DNA from: an uncultured archaeon
GTDB lineage: Archaea; Altiarchaeota; Altiarchaeia; IMC4; SCGC-AAA252-I15
Reading direction: 5' to 3'
Length of the DNA: 44,929 nt
Assembly: GCA_902384455.1 (NCBI GenBank)
Contig: CABMCB010000090.1
Span: 1-44,929, forward strand
In this document: positions 15,323 through 23,357 of the stretch, one piece after another
Layout of the letters: the number at the start of each line of letters is the position of its first letter
Numbering within the stretch: position 1 is the stretch's first letter
Position numbers and translations under genes: made by a program
Notes under the pieces: generated by a model
Seen by the model: only the letters and a program-made list of their open reading frames with translations
Told to the model about the DNA's origin: nothing
The model's database searches: none

Positions 15323-17416
15323 CTATCCCCCCTGCGCAAGAATAACGCGGACATCCACAGCAACGCACCCTCTACCCCCCGCAGGAAACACTTTGACCGG
15401 ATTGACGTCCAACTCCAGTACCTGCGGGAAGTCGGAGGCCAGCCGGGAAATCTTAGTTAGCACGTCAACAAGAGCGTCGATGTCTGAAGGCGGCTCTCCT
15501 CTGACGCCCTTAAGTATCCGGCTCCCCCTGATTTCATCAACCATATCTCTCGCGTCTGACTCGGAGAAAGGCGCAATCCTGAATGAAACGTCCTTAAGCA
15601 CCTCAACGTACGTTCCGCCCAAACCGAACATCACAAGGGGGCCGACGTGCGGGTCGCGGCTTACTCCTACGATGACTTCTTTTCCTTCTTGAATCATTTC
15701 CTGCACCAAAACCCCTTGGACTTGGGCTGAAGGCAGATAGTTGCGGGCGTTAAGCACTATGCGGTCAAAGGTGTCTTCCACTCTGTCCAAGCTTACGTTG
15801 ACCGCCACCCCTCCGACATCTGACTTGTGGATTATCTCCGGCGAAACAATCTTCATCACAACCGGGCCGCCGATGGAGTCCGCCATTTTTTTGGCTTCGG
15901 CTGCGGTTTGTGCGAGCTTCATTTTTGGGGTTTCTATTCCGTATAGCGATAGTACGTCGAATGCTTCCGGTCCCATTACTACGTCGCCTCTTTTTCTGCA
16001 GGCGGAAATGATTTTTTCCGCCTTGTCTTTGTTTTGGCAGGCTGGTGCGGGTTTTCCTGGTTCGCGCCTGCGCAGCATGTCGTATTTGACCATGGCCATC
16101 AGGCTTTTTGCGGCGGTTGAGGGGAATTCGTAGTTGGGTATCTGGTGTTCCCTAAGGTACGTTTCGCCGGGGGCAATCAGCGCGCCTCCCATAAATGATG
16201 CGATGACCGTCTTCTTGCTTTTGGATGCGGCTTCAGAAACCTGCTTCGCCGTCTCCTCCACCTTAGTCATCATCTGAGGCGTCAAAATCACTATGACTGC
16301 GTCCACTCCTTCGTCCTTAAGGACTGTGTCTAAAGCGAACCTGTACCTTTCGGGCGCGGCGTCCCCCAACACGTCCACGGGGTTGTGGAAGTTGGCGGCG
16401 GGCGGAAGATTCTTCTGAAGCCGATTGATAGTTTCAGCTGAAAAGGAGGCAAGAGACAAGCCCGCAGTCTCCAATGCGTCTGTCGCAAGAATACCCGGAC
16501 CACCGGCGTTTGTGACTACCGCGACTTTGCCGCCTTTAGGCATCGGCTGCATGCTAAACGCCTTACTCCAAGCAAACAATTCCTCCTCAGTATCCGCCCT
16601 AAGCACGCCAGACTGCCGGAATGCTGCCTCATAAGCGGCATCCGCCCCAGCCAAAGCCCCGGTATGGCTTGCCGCAGCCTTCATTCCAGACTCTGTACGG
16701 CCTGCTTTGAGGACTATGAGCGGCTTTTTCTTTATGAGGCTTCTTGCGTTTTTCATGAATGCGCCGCCGTCTATAAGCCCTTCAAGGTAGGCGAGCACTA
16801 CGCGGGTGTTTTTGTCCGCTTCAAACATCTCTAGGAAGTCGTTTTCATTCAGGTCCGCCTTGTTGCCTAAAGAGACGAATTTGGAGAAACCCAAACCCTC
16901 TTTACCCGCCCAATCCAGTATCGCGCTGCATAAAGCCCCCGACTGGCTCATGAACGCAACGTTCCCTCTGCGGGCTGCGACAGACGCGAATGTTGCGTTA
17001 ATCGGAGTGGACGTATCTATGACGCCCAAGCAGTTAGGCCCAAGAACTCGAATCCCATATTTCTTGGCTACCATTAGAACTTCCTCCTCAGCAGTCAAAC
17101 CTTGAGGGCCCATCTCCTTGAACCCCGCCGAAATGACAATCACAGCCTTAATTCCCTTCCTACCGCACTCATCGATGACTACCGCCACCGCAGACGCAGG
17201 GACGGCTACCACCGCGAGGTCCACGTCGCCCTTAATGTCGGAAACGCTCTTGAAACTCGGCAACCCCAGAATGTCCTCCCCAGCAGGATTAACAGGGTAA
17301 ATACGGCCAGTAAACGTCTTTTTTATGTTGAAAAGAAGGGCGTAACCTACTTTTTCAGGGTGGCCGGAGGCGCCAATCACCGCCACTGACCGCGGGGAAA
17401 ACAAGCTGTCGCTCAT
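15323..17416 (-). CDS. acd: ADP-forming acyl-CoA (acetyl-CoA) synthetase, fused alpha-beta
   Basis: 697 residues. The alpha part has a CoA-binding Rossmann domain (SVAVIGASGHPEKVG near residue 10) and the ligase domain with phospho-histidine H251 in SHTGALAG. The beta part (from about 480) is an ATP-grasp domain, with GPVVMKI..PEIIHKSDVGGV. It converts acyl-CoA, ADP and phosphate to acid, CoA and ATP, the main substrate-level ATP step of many archaeal fermentations. Fused forms occur in several archaea. The ATG at 17416 is preferred: a TTG at 17440 would sit next to the TATA-like element at 17442-17450, which itself is about 28 nt upstream of 17416. Confidence 0.93.
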   Translation of the reverse strand: MSDSLFSPRSVAVIGASGHPEKVGYALLFNIKKTFTGRIYPVNPAGEDILGLPSFKSVSDIKGDVDLAVVAVPASAVAVVIDECGRKGIKAVIVISAGFKEMGPQGLTAEEEVLMVAKKYGIRVLGPNCLGVIDTSTPINATFASVAARRGNVAFMSQSGALCSAILDWAGKEGLGFSKFVSLGNKADLNENDFLEMFEADKNTRVVLAYLEGLIDGGAFMKNARSLIKKKPLIVLKAGRTESGMKAAASHTGALAGADAAYEAAFRQSGVLRADTEEELFAWSKAFSMQPMPKGGKVAVVTNAGGPGILATDALETAGLSLASFSAETINRLQKNLPPAANFHNPVDVLGDAAPERYRFALDTVLKDEGVDAVIVILTPQMMTKVEETAKQVSEAASKSKKTVIASFMGGALIAPGETYLREHQIPNYEFPSTAAKSLMAMVKYDMLRRREPGKPAPACQNKDKAEKIISACRKRGDVVMGPEAFDVLSLYGIETPKMKLAQTAAEAKKMADSIGGPVVMKIVSPEIIHKSDVGGVAVNVSLDRVEDTFDRIVLNARNYLPSAQVQGVLVQEMIQEGKEVIVGVSRDPHVGPLVMFGLGGTYVEVLKDVSFRIAPFSESDARDMVDEIRGSRILKGVRGEPPSDIDALVDVLTKISRLASDFPQVLELDVNPVKVFPAGGRGCVAVDVRVILAQGG

Positions 17417-17441
17417 GCCTACTTTACTTTCTTCCGGCAAG

Positions 17442-17450
17442 GTATAAAAT
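17442..17450 (-). promoter_or_regulatory. TATA-like box of acd
   Basis: On the minus strand ATTTTATAC is centred about 30 nt upstream of the ATG at 17416, which decides the start against the TTG at 17440. Confidence 0.5.
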
Positions 17451-17545
17451 CCGAGAACATGGGGAATTCACTTTTCCCCCTCTAAGAAGGTTATTAAGGG
17501 CGCGCAGTAATATGATTAAGGGGTTGGTGCTGATTTACACATCTA

Positions 17546-18262
17546 ATGGAAAAACTAGACTCCCTAATTGAGACGCCGGACTTGACTTGGCGCGACATCC
17601 TGCTTGAAGTCCTCAAGGGGATGGACCCATGGAACATAGACTTGGGCGAAGTGGCAAGCGAATACGCAGGCAAAGTCAAGCAGATGAAAGAAATGAACTT
17701 CCGCATACCGGCAAACGTCGTACTTGTCACAAGCGTCCTGCTTAGAATGAAAGCAGACCTAATGAACCAGAAAGAAACAGACCCCTTCGTAGTCTGCGCC
17801 GAATCAATACAATTCCTCTTCGCAAACCCCTACGAAGAATACCAGATGATGCAGGCCGCAGGAATAGACCCCGACGTTCCATTGCTCGTTAAGCCCCAGA
17901 GGGTGCTTAAGCGCCGCGTCACCGCTATGGAACTGATTGAGGCCATCCAGAAGGCTCTTGAGGAGAGGCAGGCTAAGAAGGGTCGCATCCGCGAGTCTCT
18001 CACTGAGAACGGCGAAAGGATACTTGTGATTGAGACTCGGATGAACATCAAGGAAGCCATTGAAGAGCTTCACATTAGGGTGCTGGAACTCTTAATCAAC
18101 CGCGAATACGCCTTTTTTTCCGAAGTAGCCAAAACAAAAGAAGACGTGATATCCTACTTCATCCCCCTGCTGCACCTGTCCCACCAGCAGAGGCTTACGC
18201 TATCCCAAGAGAAAATATACGACGAAATACTCATCCGCCAGGTAGCAAACCCAGAAAAATAA
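17546..18262 (+). CDS. scpA: Segregation and condensation protein A (kleisin)
   Basis: 238 residues. The N-terminal LTWRDILLEVLKGMDPWNIDLGEVASEY and the following helix with LRMKADLM match the ScpA N-terminal domain that contacts the SMC neck. The C-terminal winged helix starts at about 165 (FFSEVAKTKEDVISYFIPLLHL..Q.RL..SQEKIYDEI), the part that binds the SMC head. The protein links the two SMC subunits in chromosome compaction and segregation. SMC and ScpB genes are not in the window. The ATG at 17546 is used. A run of seven T lies 12 nt after the stop and probably ends the transcript. Confidence 0.92.
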   Translation: MEKLDSLIETPDLTWRDILLEVLKGMDPWNIDLGEVASEYAGKVKQMKEMNFRIPANVVLVTSVLLRMKADLMNQKETDPFVVCAESIQFLFANPYEEYQMMQAAGIDPDVPLLVKPQRVLKRRVTAMELIEAIQKALEERQAKKGRIRESLTENGERILVIETRMNIKEAIEELHIRVLELLINREYAFFSEVAKTKEDVISYFIPLLHLSHQQRLTLSQEKIYDEILIRQVANPEK

Positions 18263-18273
18263 TCTCCAAAGCA

Positions 18274-18280
18274 TTTTTTT
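18274..18280 (+). terminator. Oligo-T terminator after scpA
   Basis: Seven T residues 12 nt after the scpA stop. The next gene has its own TATA-like sequence (CATATAAC, about 18290) and Shine-Dalgarno sequence, so the two genes are probably separate units. Confidence 0.45.
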
Positions 18281-18328
18281 ACTCCCAACTCATATAACAC
18301 CCCATCAAAATCAAAACCGGTGAACAAC

Positions 18329-18769
18329 ATGCCAATAAGCAACTACCGCATATCAAAAATAGACGGACTAAGAAAGGACCTTAAAATAAAGAGCGTAGAA
18401 GTCAACGCCAACTCCTCAATAATATCAGTGGAAAAAGGACATGACAGCGCAATCGGCGACTACCTCGACGTAGCCTTCACATACACAGTAGACTACAAAC
18501 CAGACATAGGACACCTGCACATAGACGGAAACCTATGGTGGCACCACGACGACTTCAAAAAGCTGATAACAGACTTAGGCGACAAAATAGAGCTGCAAAA
18601 CGAAGCAATAACCGAAATAAGCACGGCAATCATAAGAGAAAGCATGATAGAAGCCCTAATGTACGCCAGACGCCTAAGCATACCCGCACCCCTACGGCTG
18701 CCTGAAGTCAGCGTAAAAGCCAAATCCCTCCAATTCAAGAAACCCAAAAAAGCAGAAAAAGCAGGCTAA
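18329..18769 (+). CDS. Conserved archaeal protein, SecB-like fold
   Basis: 146 residues from the ATG at 18329. A GTG three codons earlier is part of the Shine-Dalgarno-like GGTGA, which therefore favours the ATG. The order of elements (ISKIDGLR, VNANSSIISVE, DYLDVAFTYTVDY.PDIGHLHIDGNLWW, helix IIRESMIEALMYARRLSIPAPLRLPEV) matches a family of small archaeal proteins that resemble the bacterial export chaperone SecB. The function in archaea is not established. The C-terminal tail is Lys/Ala-rich. The stop is directly followed by the ATG of a tiny zinc-binding gene. Nearly all codons end in A or C. Confidence 0.7.
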   Translation: MPISNYRISKIDGLRKDLKIKSVEVNANSSIISVEKGHDSAIGDYLDVAFTYTVDYKPDIGHLHIDGNLWWHHDDFKKLITDLGDKIELQNEAITEISTAIIRESMIEALMYARRLSIPAPLRLPEVSVKAKSLQFKKPKKAEKAG

Positions 18770-18922
18770 ATGGACGGGCTATGCGACGCATGCGGCCAGC
18801 AAGCAATAGGAAGCTGCAAACTATGCGGACGCAGACTATGCGGCACACACCTGTCGATATCAGGCGTATGCTTAGACTGCATAGGCGGCCGCCGCTTTAA
18901 TCCTCCTCAAAAACAACCGTAA
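18770..18922 (+). CDS. 50-residue zinc-finger protein
   Basis: A very short gene starting at the base after the preceding stop (TAAATG), so it is probably translated with it. The protein has C5, C8, C16, C19, C24, H27, C34 and C37, arranged as CxxC...CxxC....CxxH...CxxC. This is the treble-clef or cross-brace type of small archaeal zinc proteins (C..CG.. C..CGR..CG.HL...G.C..C). Such a pattern of eight ligands can bind two zinc ions. The last 26 bases overlap the 3' end of the minus-strand NFACT gene. The function is unknown; small fingers of this sort often bind RNA or proteins. Confidence 0.75.
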   Translation: MDGLCDACGQQAIGSCKLCGRRLCGTHLSISGVCLDCIGGRRFNPPQKQP

Positions 18923-20036
18923 CCTCAGTTTTAGACAGATTTCTAAACAGCCGGTTAGACGCAAGGCGCTTGGTAATCTCCTCGTCGGATTGGCCTTCAG
19001 CCCTAAGTTTACGTATCATCTGGAATAACTCCTCCAGCTGCGCGTAGTTCGCGTAAACGGCGTCTCCCAGCTTCTTCCATTCTAACGCGTCTTTTCCCGC
19101 CTGCGCAAGCGCATTCTTCTGAGATTCAAGCAAATCCGTCAGCTTCTTCCTTTTAGCCGAAGACGCGGCGTCATCCTCGCGGCTGGCGGCGCCCCAAGCG
19201 TCACTTCCGAAAAGAACGTCCAACGCCTCGCTGAACGACTCAGTATAATCCTTCTCAAAACTTTCATACGCAGCCGCAGGATAAGGCAGGGAATCAAAAG
19301 GTTTCCCGTCCCTAAAGACAACATACGGCTTATAAGGACCCCGCAACTCCTGCATAAGGCCGACGAAAGAATTGATTAAACGTTCCCTTTCCTCCGCGGA
19401 AAGGTCACTCCCTTTCTTTTCCCTGTCAACATTCGCCTTCAAACAAACGTCCTCAGCCCAAAAAGGGCCAAGGCCAACGTCTGTGGCAAGATAAGCCGCC
19501 GCCTTCTTCTGCGAAGATGTTAAGCCTTTTGATACGCCCTCAGGGGGCAAAGTCAGGGGGTTGGGGGCTTCAGGTGGATGTTTGTAAGGTTGGTTGACGC
19601 CCAATACTCGGTCCCTCCACTTCTGCCACTCAAGCAAGGCCTTGATTACGCCGTCGGAATCCAGCAAAAAGATGTTTCCTCTGCTGAAGAACTCGAAAAC
19701 GAGCGTGTATTTCTCAGGTCCCGCTTCAACGTCAAATTCAATAATCCTGTCGAACCCGTGCTGCCTGACTCCCCTGATGAACCCGCCTGTCAGGTGCTTC
19801 CTCAGCTTCATTGCGAAATTAGACGCTTCCCGCGGAACCTCAGGATGACTTCCTGTCACAAAAGCGAACTGAGACGTCGCAAGAAGGTCAATGCGCCCCA
19901 CACCCCCCCTCCTAAAGCTGAAAACAACGTCTTTTTCCCCCAGCTGATACACCTTCTCTATCCGGGCGCCTGAAAGCCGCCCGTCAAGCTCAGACACAAG
20001 CGCCAAAACGTCAACCGAAGAAAAAACCCTCTTCAT
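18897..20036 (-). CDS. NFACT/Rqc2-family protein lacking the NFACT-R domain
   Basis: 379 residues from the ATG at 20036. An ATG at 20054 is too close to the TATA-like box at 20057-20064, whereas 20036 lies about 25 nt from it. The NFACT-N domain is clear: SSVDVLALVSELDG, ..SNFAMKLRKHL.G, and D96-R97 in GFDRIIEF, the residue pair needed for tailing in bacterial RqcH. A helix-hairpin-helix-like part and the coiled coil (about 290-365) follow, but the protein ends at VTVVFEED, exactly where the NFACT-R domain should start. Typical archaeal homologs are about 650 residues. In the family, NFACT proteins bind stalled large ribosomal subunits and tRNA. Here the R domain is absent or separate. Confidence 0.88.
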   Translation of the reverse strand: MKRVFSSVDVLALVSELDGRLSGARIEKVYQLGEKDVVFSFRRGGVGRIDLLATSQFAFVTGSHPEVPREASNFAMKLRKHLTGGFIRGVRQHGFDRIIEFDVEAGPEKYTLVFEFFSRGNIFLLDSDGVIKALLEWQKWRDRVLGVNQPYKHPPEAPNPLTLPPEGVSKGLTSSQKKAAAYLATDVGLGPFWAEDVCLKANVDREKKGSDLSAEERERLINSFVGLMQELRGPYKPYVVFRDGKPFDSLPYPAAAYESFEKDYTESFSEALDVLFGSDAWGAASREDDAASSAKRKKLTDLLESQKNALAQAGKDALEWKKLGDAVYANYAQLEELFQMIRKLRAEGQSDEEITKRLASNRLFRNLSKTEVTVVFEED

Positions 20037-20056
20037 AAAATTGCTCCCTCCCATAC

Positions 20057-20064
20057 TCTTTTAT
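20057..20064. promoter_or_regulatory. Shared TATA-like element between NFACT and R15P isomerase genes
   Basis: CTTTTATC on the plus strand reads GATAAAAG on the minus strand. It lies about 25 nt from both the NFACT ATG at 20036 and the isomerase ATG at 20086. One AT-rich element may thus serve both divergent, leaderless transcripts. Confidence 0.45.
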
Positions 20065-20085
20065 CCTCCAGTGAGATAAAACCTA

Positions 20086-20997
20086 ATGATGGCCGAATTA
20101 ACCGCCGTACAAGAGACCGCCCGCAAGATACAGTCGATGGAAATAAGGGGCGCACTCGACATTGCGCTTGCCGCCTCAGAGGCGATTCTAAAGCTTGTGG
20201 ACGCCGGAGGAACCTACCCCGACGTCGCAGCAGCAGGAAAAATACTCTCAAGCGCTCGGCCTACGGCGGTTAGTTTGCCTAACGCCGTGAACTACTGTCT
20301 TTATGTCGCTGAAAGAAGCAAGGGTGAGACTGTCGGCGGATTCAAGAAGAATGTGGGGGATTCAATCCGGTCGTTTGTGACAGAGCAAAGGAACGCTAAA
20401 GACAAGATAGCGCAGTACGGCTCAAACCTGATTTCAGACGGCGAAGTGATTCTTACGCACTGCAACAGCGACACGGTAATCGCCATATTGACTAAAGCGC
20501 AGGAGTCGGGGAAAAAAATCCACGTTTACGCCACGGAAACCAGGCCCCGCATGCAAGGCCACCTGACTGTTAAGGCGCTGGTTGCAAACAATGTGCCTGC
20601 GACTTTGATTGTGGATTCAGCGGTTCACCATGTGCTTAAGACAAAGCACGTCGACAAGGTCATCGTAGGCGCAGACACCGTCTACGCAAACGGCGACGTA
20701 ATAAACAAGATAGGCACAAGCCAAGTGGCTTTGTGCGCGCATGTAATGGACGTCGACTTCATAGTCGCAAGCCAAACACTGAAGTTCAGCCCGGAAAGCG
20801 TTGGCGGAGCCCGCGTCCACATTGAGGAACGCGACGTACGAGAAGTCGCAGACTTCAACGTCCCAATATACAACCCAGCATTCGACATAACGCCCCACCA
20901 CTACATAGACGCCATAGTCACAGAATACGGGGTAATACCTCCCGAAGCAGTGTACCCCCTTCTTTCAGAAAAACTGCGCTGGCTAACCTGGAAGTAA
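20086..20997 (+). CDS. Ribose-1,5-bisphosphate isomerase (eIF2B-like family)
   Basis: 303 residues of the eIF2B alpha/MtnA-like fold. The proposed catalytic residues of archaeal R15P isomerase are present: C126 in LTHCNSDTV and D197 in VGADTVYANGDVINKIGT. MEIRGALDIALAA near residue 18 and ETRPRMQG near 151 also belong to this family. The enzyme turns ribose 1,5-bisphosphate into ribulose 1,5-bisphosphate, in the AMP pathway with AMP phosphorylase and type III RuBisCO, which are not in the window. Methylthioribose-1-phosphate isomerase and true eIF2B subunits are less likely because of the R15P-specific residues. ATG-ATG occurs at 20086 and 20089; the first is used. Confidence 0.87.
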   Translation: MMAELTAVQETARKIQSMEIRGALDIALAASEAILKLVDAGGTYPDVAAAGKILSSARPTAVSLPNAVNYCLYVAERSKGETVGGFKKNVGDSIRSFVTEQRNAKDKIAQYGSNLISDGEVILTHCNSDTVIAILTKAQESGKKIHVYATETRPRMQGHLTVKALVANNVPATLIVDSAVHHVLKTKHVDKVIVGADTVYANGDVINKIGTSQVALCAHVMDVDFIVASQTLKFSPESVGGARVHIEERDVREVADFNVPIYNPAFDITPHHYIDAIVTEYGVIPPEAVYPLLSEKLRWLTWK

Positions 20998-21001
20998 ACT
21001 A

Positions 21002-21691
21002 TTACGCCTTAATCTCGGCAAGCTCCTTAAGCGTCGGAATGTGAGCTGTTCCAGGTACCTCCCTAGCACCTCCTTCAGGCCGCGGCACCCGCCGAGTCGG
21101 GACGACTTCTGGAAAAGGCTGCTGATTCTCCCCGCACGCCAACTGCTCTATGCCGCCCTTCCACCTGACCCTAAGATAAACCAAAGTATCGTCAGACAAC
21201 CCCAACTCATCCTTAGCGCCAAGAATTATTGCGGCAGCCTGCTTGACAAGAGAACGCTTGGCGCGGTCGTCGATTTTCGCCCCATCCTCATCAACCCAGT
21301 AAACCCCGTGCCTGCCTCTTTCCTGTCGGCTACGGGATACGCAATCATGATACATCATGTAAACGCTGGTCGGCTCGTCCGCCTGCGCCGTCGCGTCATG
21401 AATCCGGCGGAAAATAACTGCAACCTGATGCGTATGGTCCGTAATAGGAGAGGGATTACCAAGACTCCAAGCCCCAGCAGCAACAGACGCCACCTCCTTA
21501 CCCTGCACATTCAAAACAAGAGGCACACCCCCATCAGACGAAGAAAGACCCCTTATCCTATCCGCAATTTCCGGCGTCAAACCTCGGATTCCAGCGACGC
21601 TTAACCCTGCCTGCGCAGCCAAATCCGCCTGCGAAGCCAAATCTACCACCTCCTTAGGTCCGCCGGGAGGTTTAGAGCTTGAGGAAGCCAA
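21002..21691 (-). CDS. Unknown soluble protein
   Basis: 229 residues starting at a TTG, supported by an AAGGTGAT Shine-Dalgarno sequence six bases upstream. No ATG occurs in the frame until deep inside. The N-terminal 30 residues are Ser/Pro/Ala-rich and probably disordered. The middle (about 55-165) is alpha/beta, with VPLVLNVQGKEVASVAAG, a His-rich ITDHTHQVAVIFRRIH, and MMYHDCVSRSRQE. The C-terminal 40 residues are Pro-rich. No known family or catalytic site was recognised. The 3' end is four bases from the isomerase stop, so the two genes converge. Confidence 0.65.
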   Translation of the reverse strand: MASSSSKPPGGPKEVVDLASQADLAAQAGLSVAGIRGLTPEIADRIRGLSSSDGGVPLVLNVQGKEVASVAAGAWSLGNPSPITDHTHQVAVIFRRIHDATAQADEPTSVYMMYHDCVSRSRQERGRHGVYWVDEDGAKIDDRAKRSLVKQAAAIILGAKDELGLSDDTLVYLRVRWKGGIEQLACGENQQPFPEVVPTRRVPRPEGGAREVPGTAHIPTLKELAEIKA

Positions 21692-21779
21692 AACAAAATC
21701 ACCTTACGTTAAAACTCCTCAGTCAAAGTAAAAAAACAGCCGCCAACAAACACCACTCTGTTTTTTAAACCCCCCACCC

Positions 21780-21788
21780 AATATATCT
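21780..21788 (+). promoter_or_regulatory. TATA-like box of the psmA superoperon
   Basis: AATATATCT begins about 80 nt before the psmA ATG. This predicts a leader of about 55 nt, unlike the leaderless genes elsewhere. The leader carries a strong GGGGGAGGT Shine-Dalgarno-like element near 21810, which is too far from the ATG to be its own ribosome site, and so may be regulatory. Confidence 0.4.
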
Positions 21789-21860
21789 CCTATAAGAAAA
21801 AAAGAAAGGGGGAGGTTGAGGGCAGGATAAGCCGTTTTCTCCTTTTCCAAAGCTAAAAAA

Positions 21861-22601
21861 ATGTACCCACAAGGCCCTATGGCCTACGACCGTGCCATCA
21901 CGGTCTTCAGCCCGGACGGACGTTTATTTCAGGTAGAGTACGCGCGCGAAGCGGTAAAAAGAGGAACGACGGCAGTAGGAATCACCTACAAGGATGGCGT
22001 GCTTCTTGGAGTAGACAAAAACATAGCGTCTCCACTGATAGTCTTCAACAGCATCGAAAAGATATTCCAAATAGACGACCACATATGCGTCGCCACAAGC
22101 GGACTAGTCGCAGACGCAAGGCGCCTCGTTGAGGACGCGCGCGTACGCGCCCAACGCCACCGCCTAGTCTACACCCAGCCGATAAGCGTAAGCCAAATAA
22201 CCCGCGAAATATGCGACATAGAACAAGCTTACACCCAATACGGAAGCGCCCGCCCATTCGGCGCAGCGCTACTAATCGCAGGCGTAAACAAGAAACCACG
22301 CCTGTTCGAAACAGACCCGTCCGGAGCATTCACAGAATTCACCGCAGGAGCAATAGGCACAGGCAAACGCGAAGTAGAAAAAATATTCGAAGAAAAATAC
22401 AAACCAGGCCTCACCCGCTCCGAAGCGATAGAACTAGCGCTCATAGGCCTCTCCAACGTGAGCGAGGGGCCGCTAAAGAAGGAAAACATAGACATGGTCA
22501 CTGTCGAGTTGGAGGAGCCGTTTAAGCGCGTTCCCACATCGGAGATAGAGAAGATTATGCAGAAAGCCGGAGACAAGCTGCTCCCGAAGAAAAAGACGTA
22601 G
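21861..22601 (+). CDS. psmA: Proteasome subunit alpha
   Basis: 246 residues, normal length. The gate region with YDR at 9-11 (AYDRAITVFSPDGR) and the family block FQVEYAREAVKRGTTAVGI are typical of archaeal alpha subunits, which form the outer rings of the 20S core and gate substrate entry. It is the first gene of the conserved archaeal proteasome-exosome neighbourhood. The beta subunit and the PAN ATPase are not in the window. A 45-base gap precedes SBDS. The middle part (about 22060-22430) is in an A/C-ending codon tract. It ends in TAG, one of several normal TAG stops in the window. Confidence 0.96.
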   Translation: MYPQGPMAYDRAITVFSPDGRLFQVEYAREAVKRGTTAVGITYKDGVLLGVDKNIASPLIVFNSIEKIFQIDDHICVATSGLVADARRLVEDARVRAQRHRLVYTQPISVSQITREICDIEQAYTQYGSARPFGAALLIAGVNKKPRLFETDPSGAFTEFTAGAIGTGKREVEKIFEEKYKPGLTRSEAIELALIGLSNVSEGPLKKENIDMVTVELEEPFKRVPTSEIEKIMQKAGDKLLPKKKT

Positions 22602-22646
22602 GGGACCTTAAGCATTTGTTTTCCCTCTTCAAGATAACGAATTAAA

Positions 22647-23357
22647 ATGGTTAGTTTGGACGAAGCAGTAATCGTCCGCCTCAAAAGCCACGGCGAAACG
22701 TTCGAAATATACGTTGACCCTGACTTGGCGCTTTCATACAAAGGCGGAGAGCCAGTGCCTTTAGGAGACGTTCTAGCTGTCCAGACGATATTCAAGGACG
22801 CTGGAGAAGGCGACAAGGCTTCGGCTGAGGCGATGACGGCCGTGTTTGGTTCGACTGACTTTCAGACTGTCGTTTCGGGGATACTGAAGAAGGGTGAACT
22901 CCACCTTACGACCGAGCAGAAAAAGAAGATGTCTGCCGACAGGTGGAAGCAGGTGGTGGACATAATCGCCAGAAACGCCATAAACCCGCAGAACGGCAAA
23001 CCTCATCCCCCCGCCCGCATAGACTCCGCTATGGCTGAGGCGCGAGTGGAAGTCACAATCAACAAAAGCGCCAAAGAGCAGGTGGAAGACGTGCTCCACA
23101 AGCTTAAGCCCCTGCTGCCCATACGCTTCGAGAAGATTAACGCGGCAGTCAAGGCGAGCGCGCAGAACGCTCCAAGAATATACCAGATACTTAGGGAATT
23201 CGGAGACGTCCGGAAAGAAGAGTGGGTAGGTTCAGAATGCATAACCCTGCTCGAGATTCCGGCCGGAGTCCAAGACGAATTCTCGCTCAAGCTAAACAAC
23301 GCCACACACGGCGACATACAGATAAAATTCCTGAGAGATAAAGATGTACCACGCTAA
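22647..23357 (+). CDS. SBDS ribosome maturation protein
   Basis: 236 residues with the three SBDS domains: an N-terminal FYSH domain (about 1-90, VIVRLKSHGETFEIYVDPDLAL), a central three-helix domain (about 95-165, KMSADRWKQVVDIIARNAINP), and a C-terminal ferredoxin-like domain (170-236). In the family it helps release the anti-association factor eIF6 (aIF6) from the large ribosomal subunit, with an EF2-like GTPase. Its end overlaps the rrp4 start by 14 bases. SBDS next to exosome genes is the standard archaeal order. Start ATG at 22647. Confidence 0.95.
   Translation: MVSLDEAVIVRLKSHGETFEIYVDPDLALSYKGGEPVPLGDVLAVQTIFKDAGEGDKASAEAMTAVFGSTDFQTVVSGILKKGELHLTTEQKKKMSADRWKQVVDIIARNAINPQNGKPHPPARIDSAMAEARVEVTINKSAKEQVEDVLHKLKPLLPIRFEKINAAVKASAQNAPRIYQILREFGDVRKEEWVGSECITLLEIPAGVQDEFSLKLNNATHGDIQIKFLRDKDVPR

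Noticed and set aside
17461..17479. Inverted repeat GGGGAA/TTCCCC upstream of scpA
   Set aside because: A 6-bp stem in a divergent promoter region; too short and not placed over a promoter box to call an operator or terminator.
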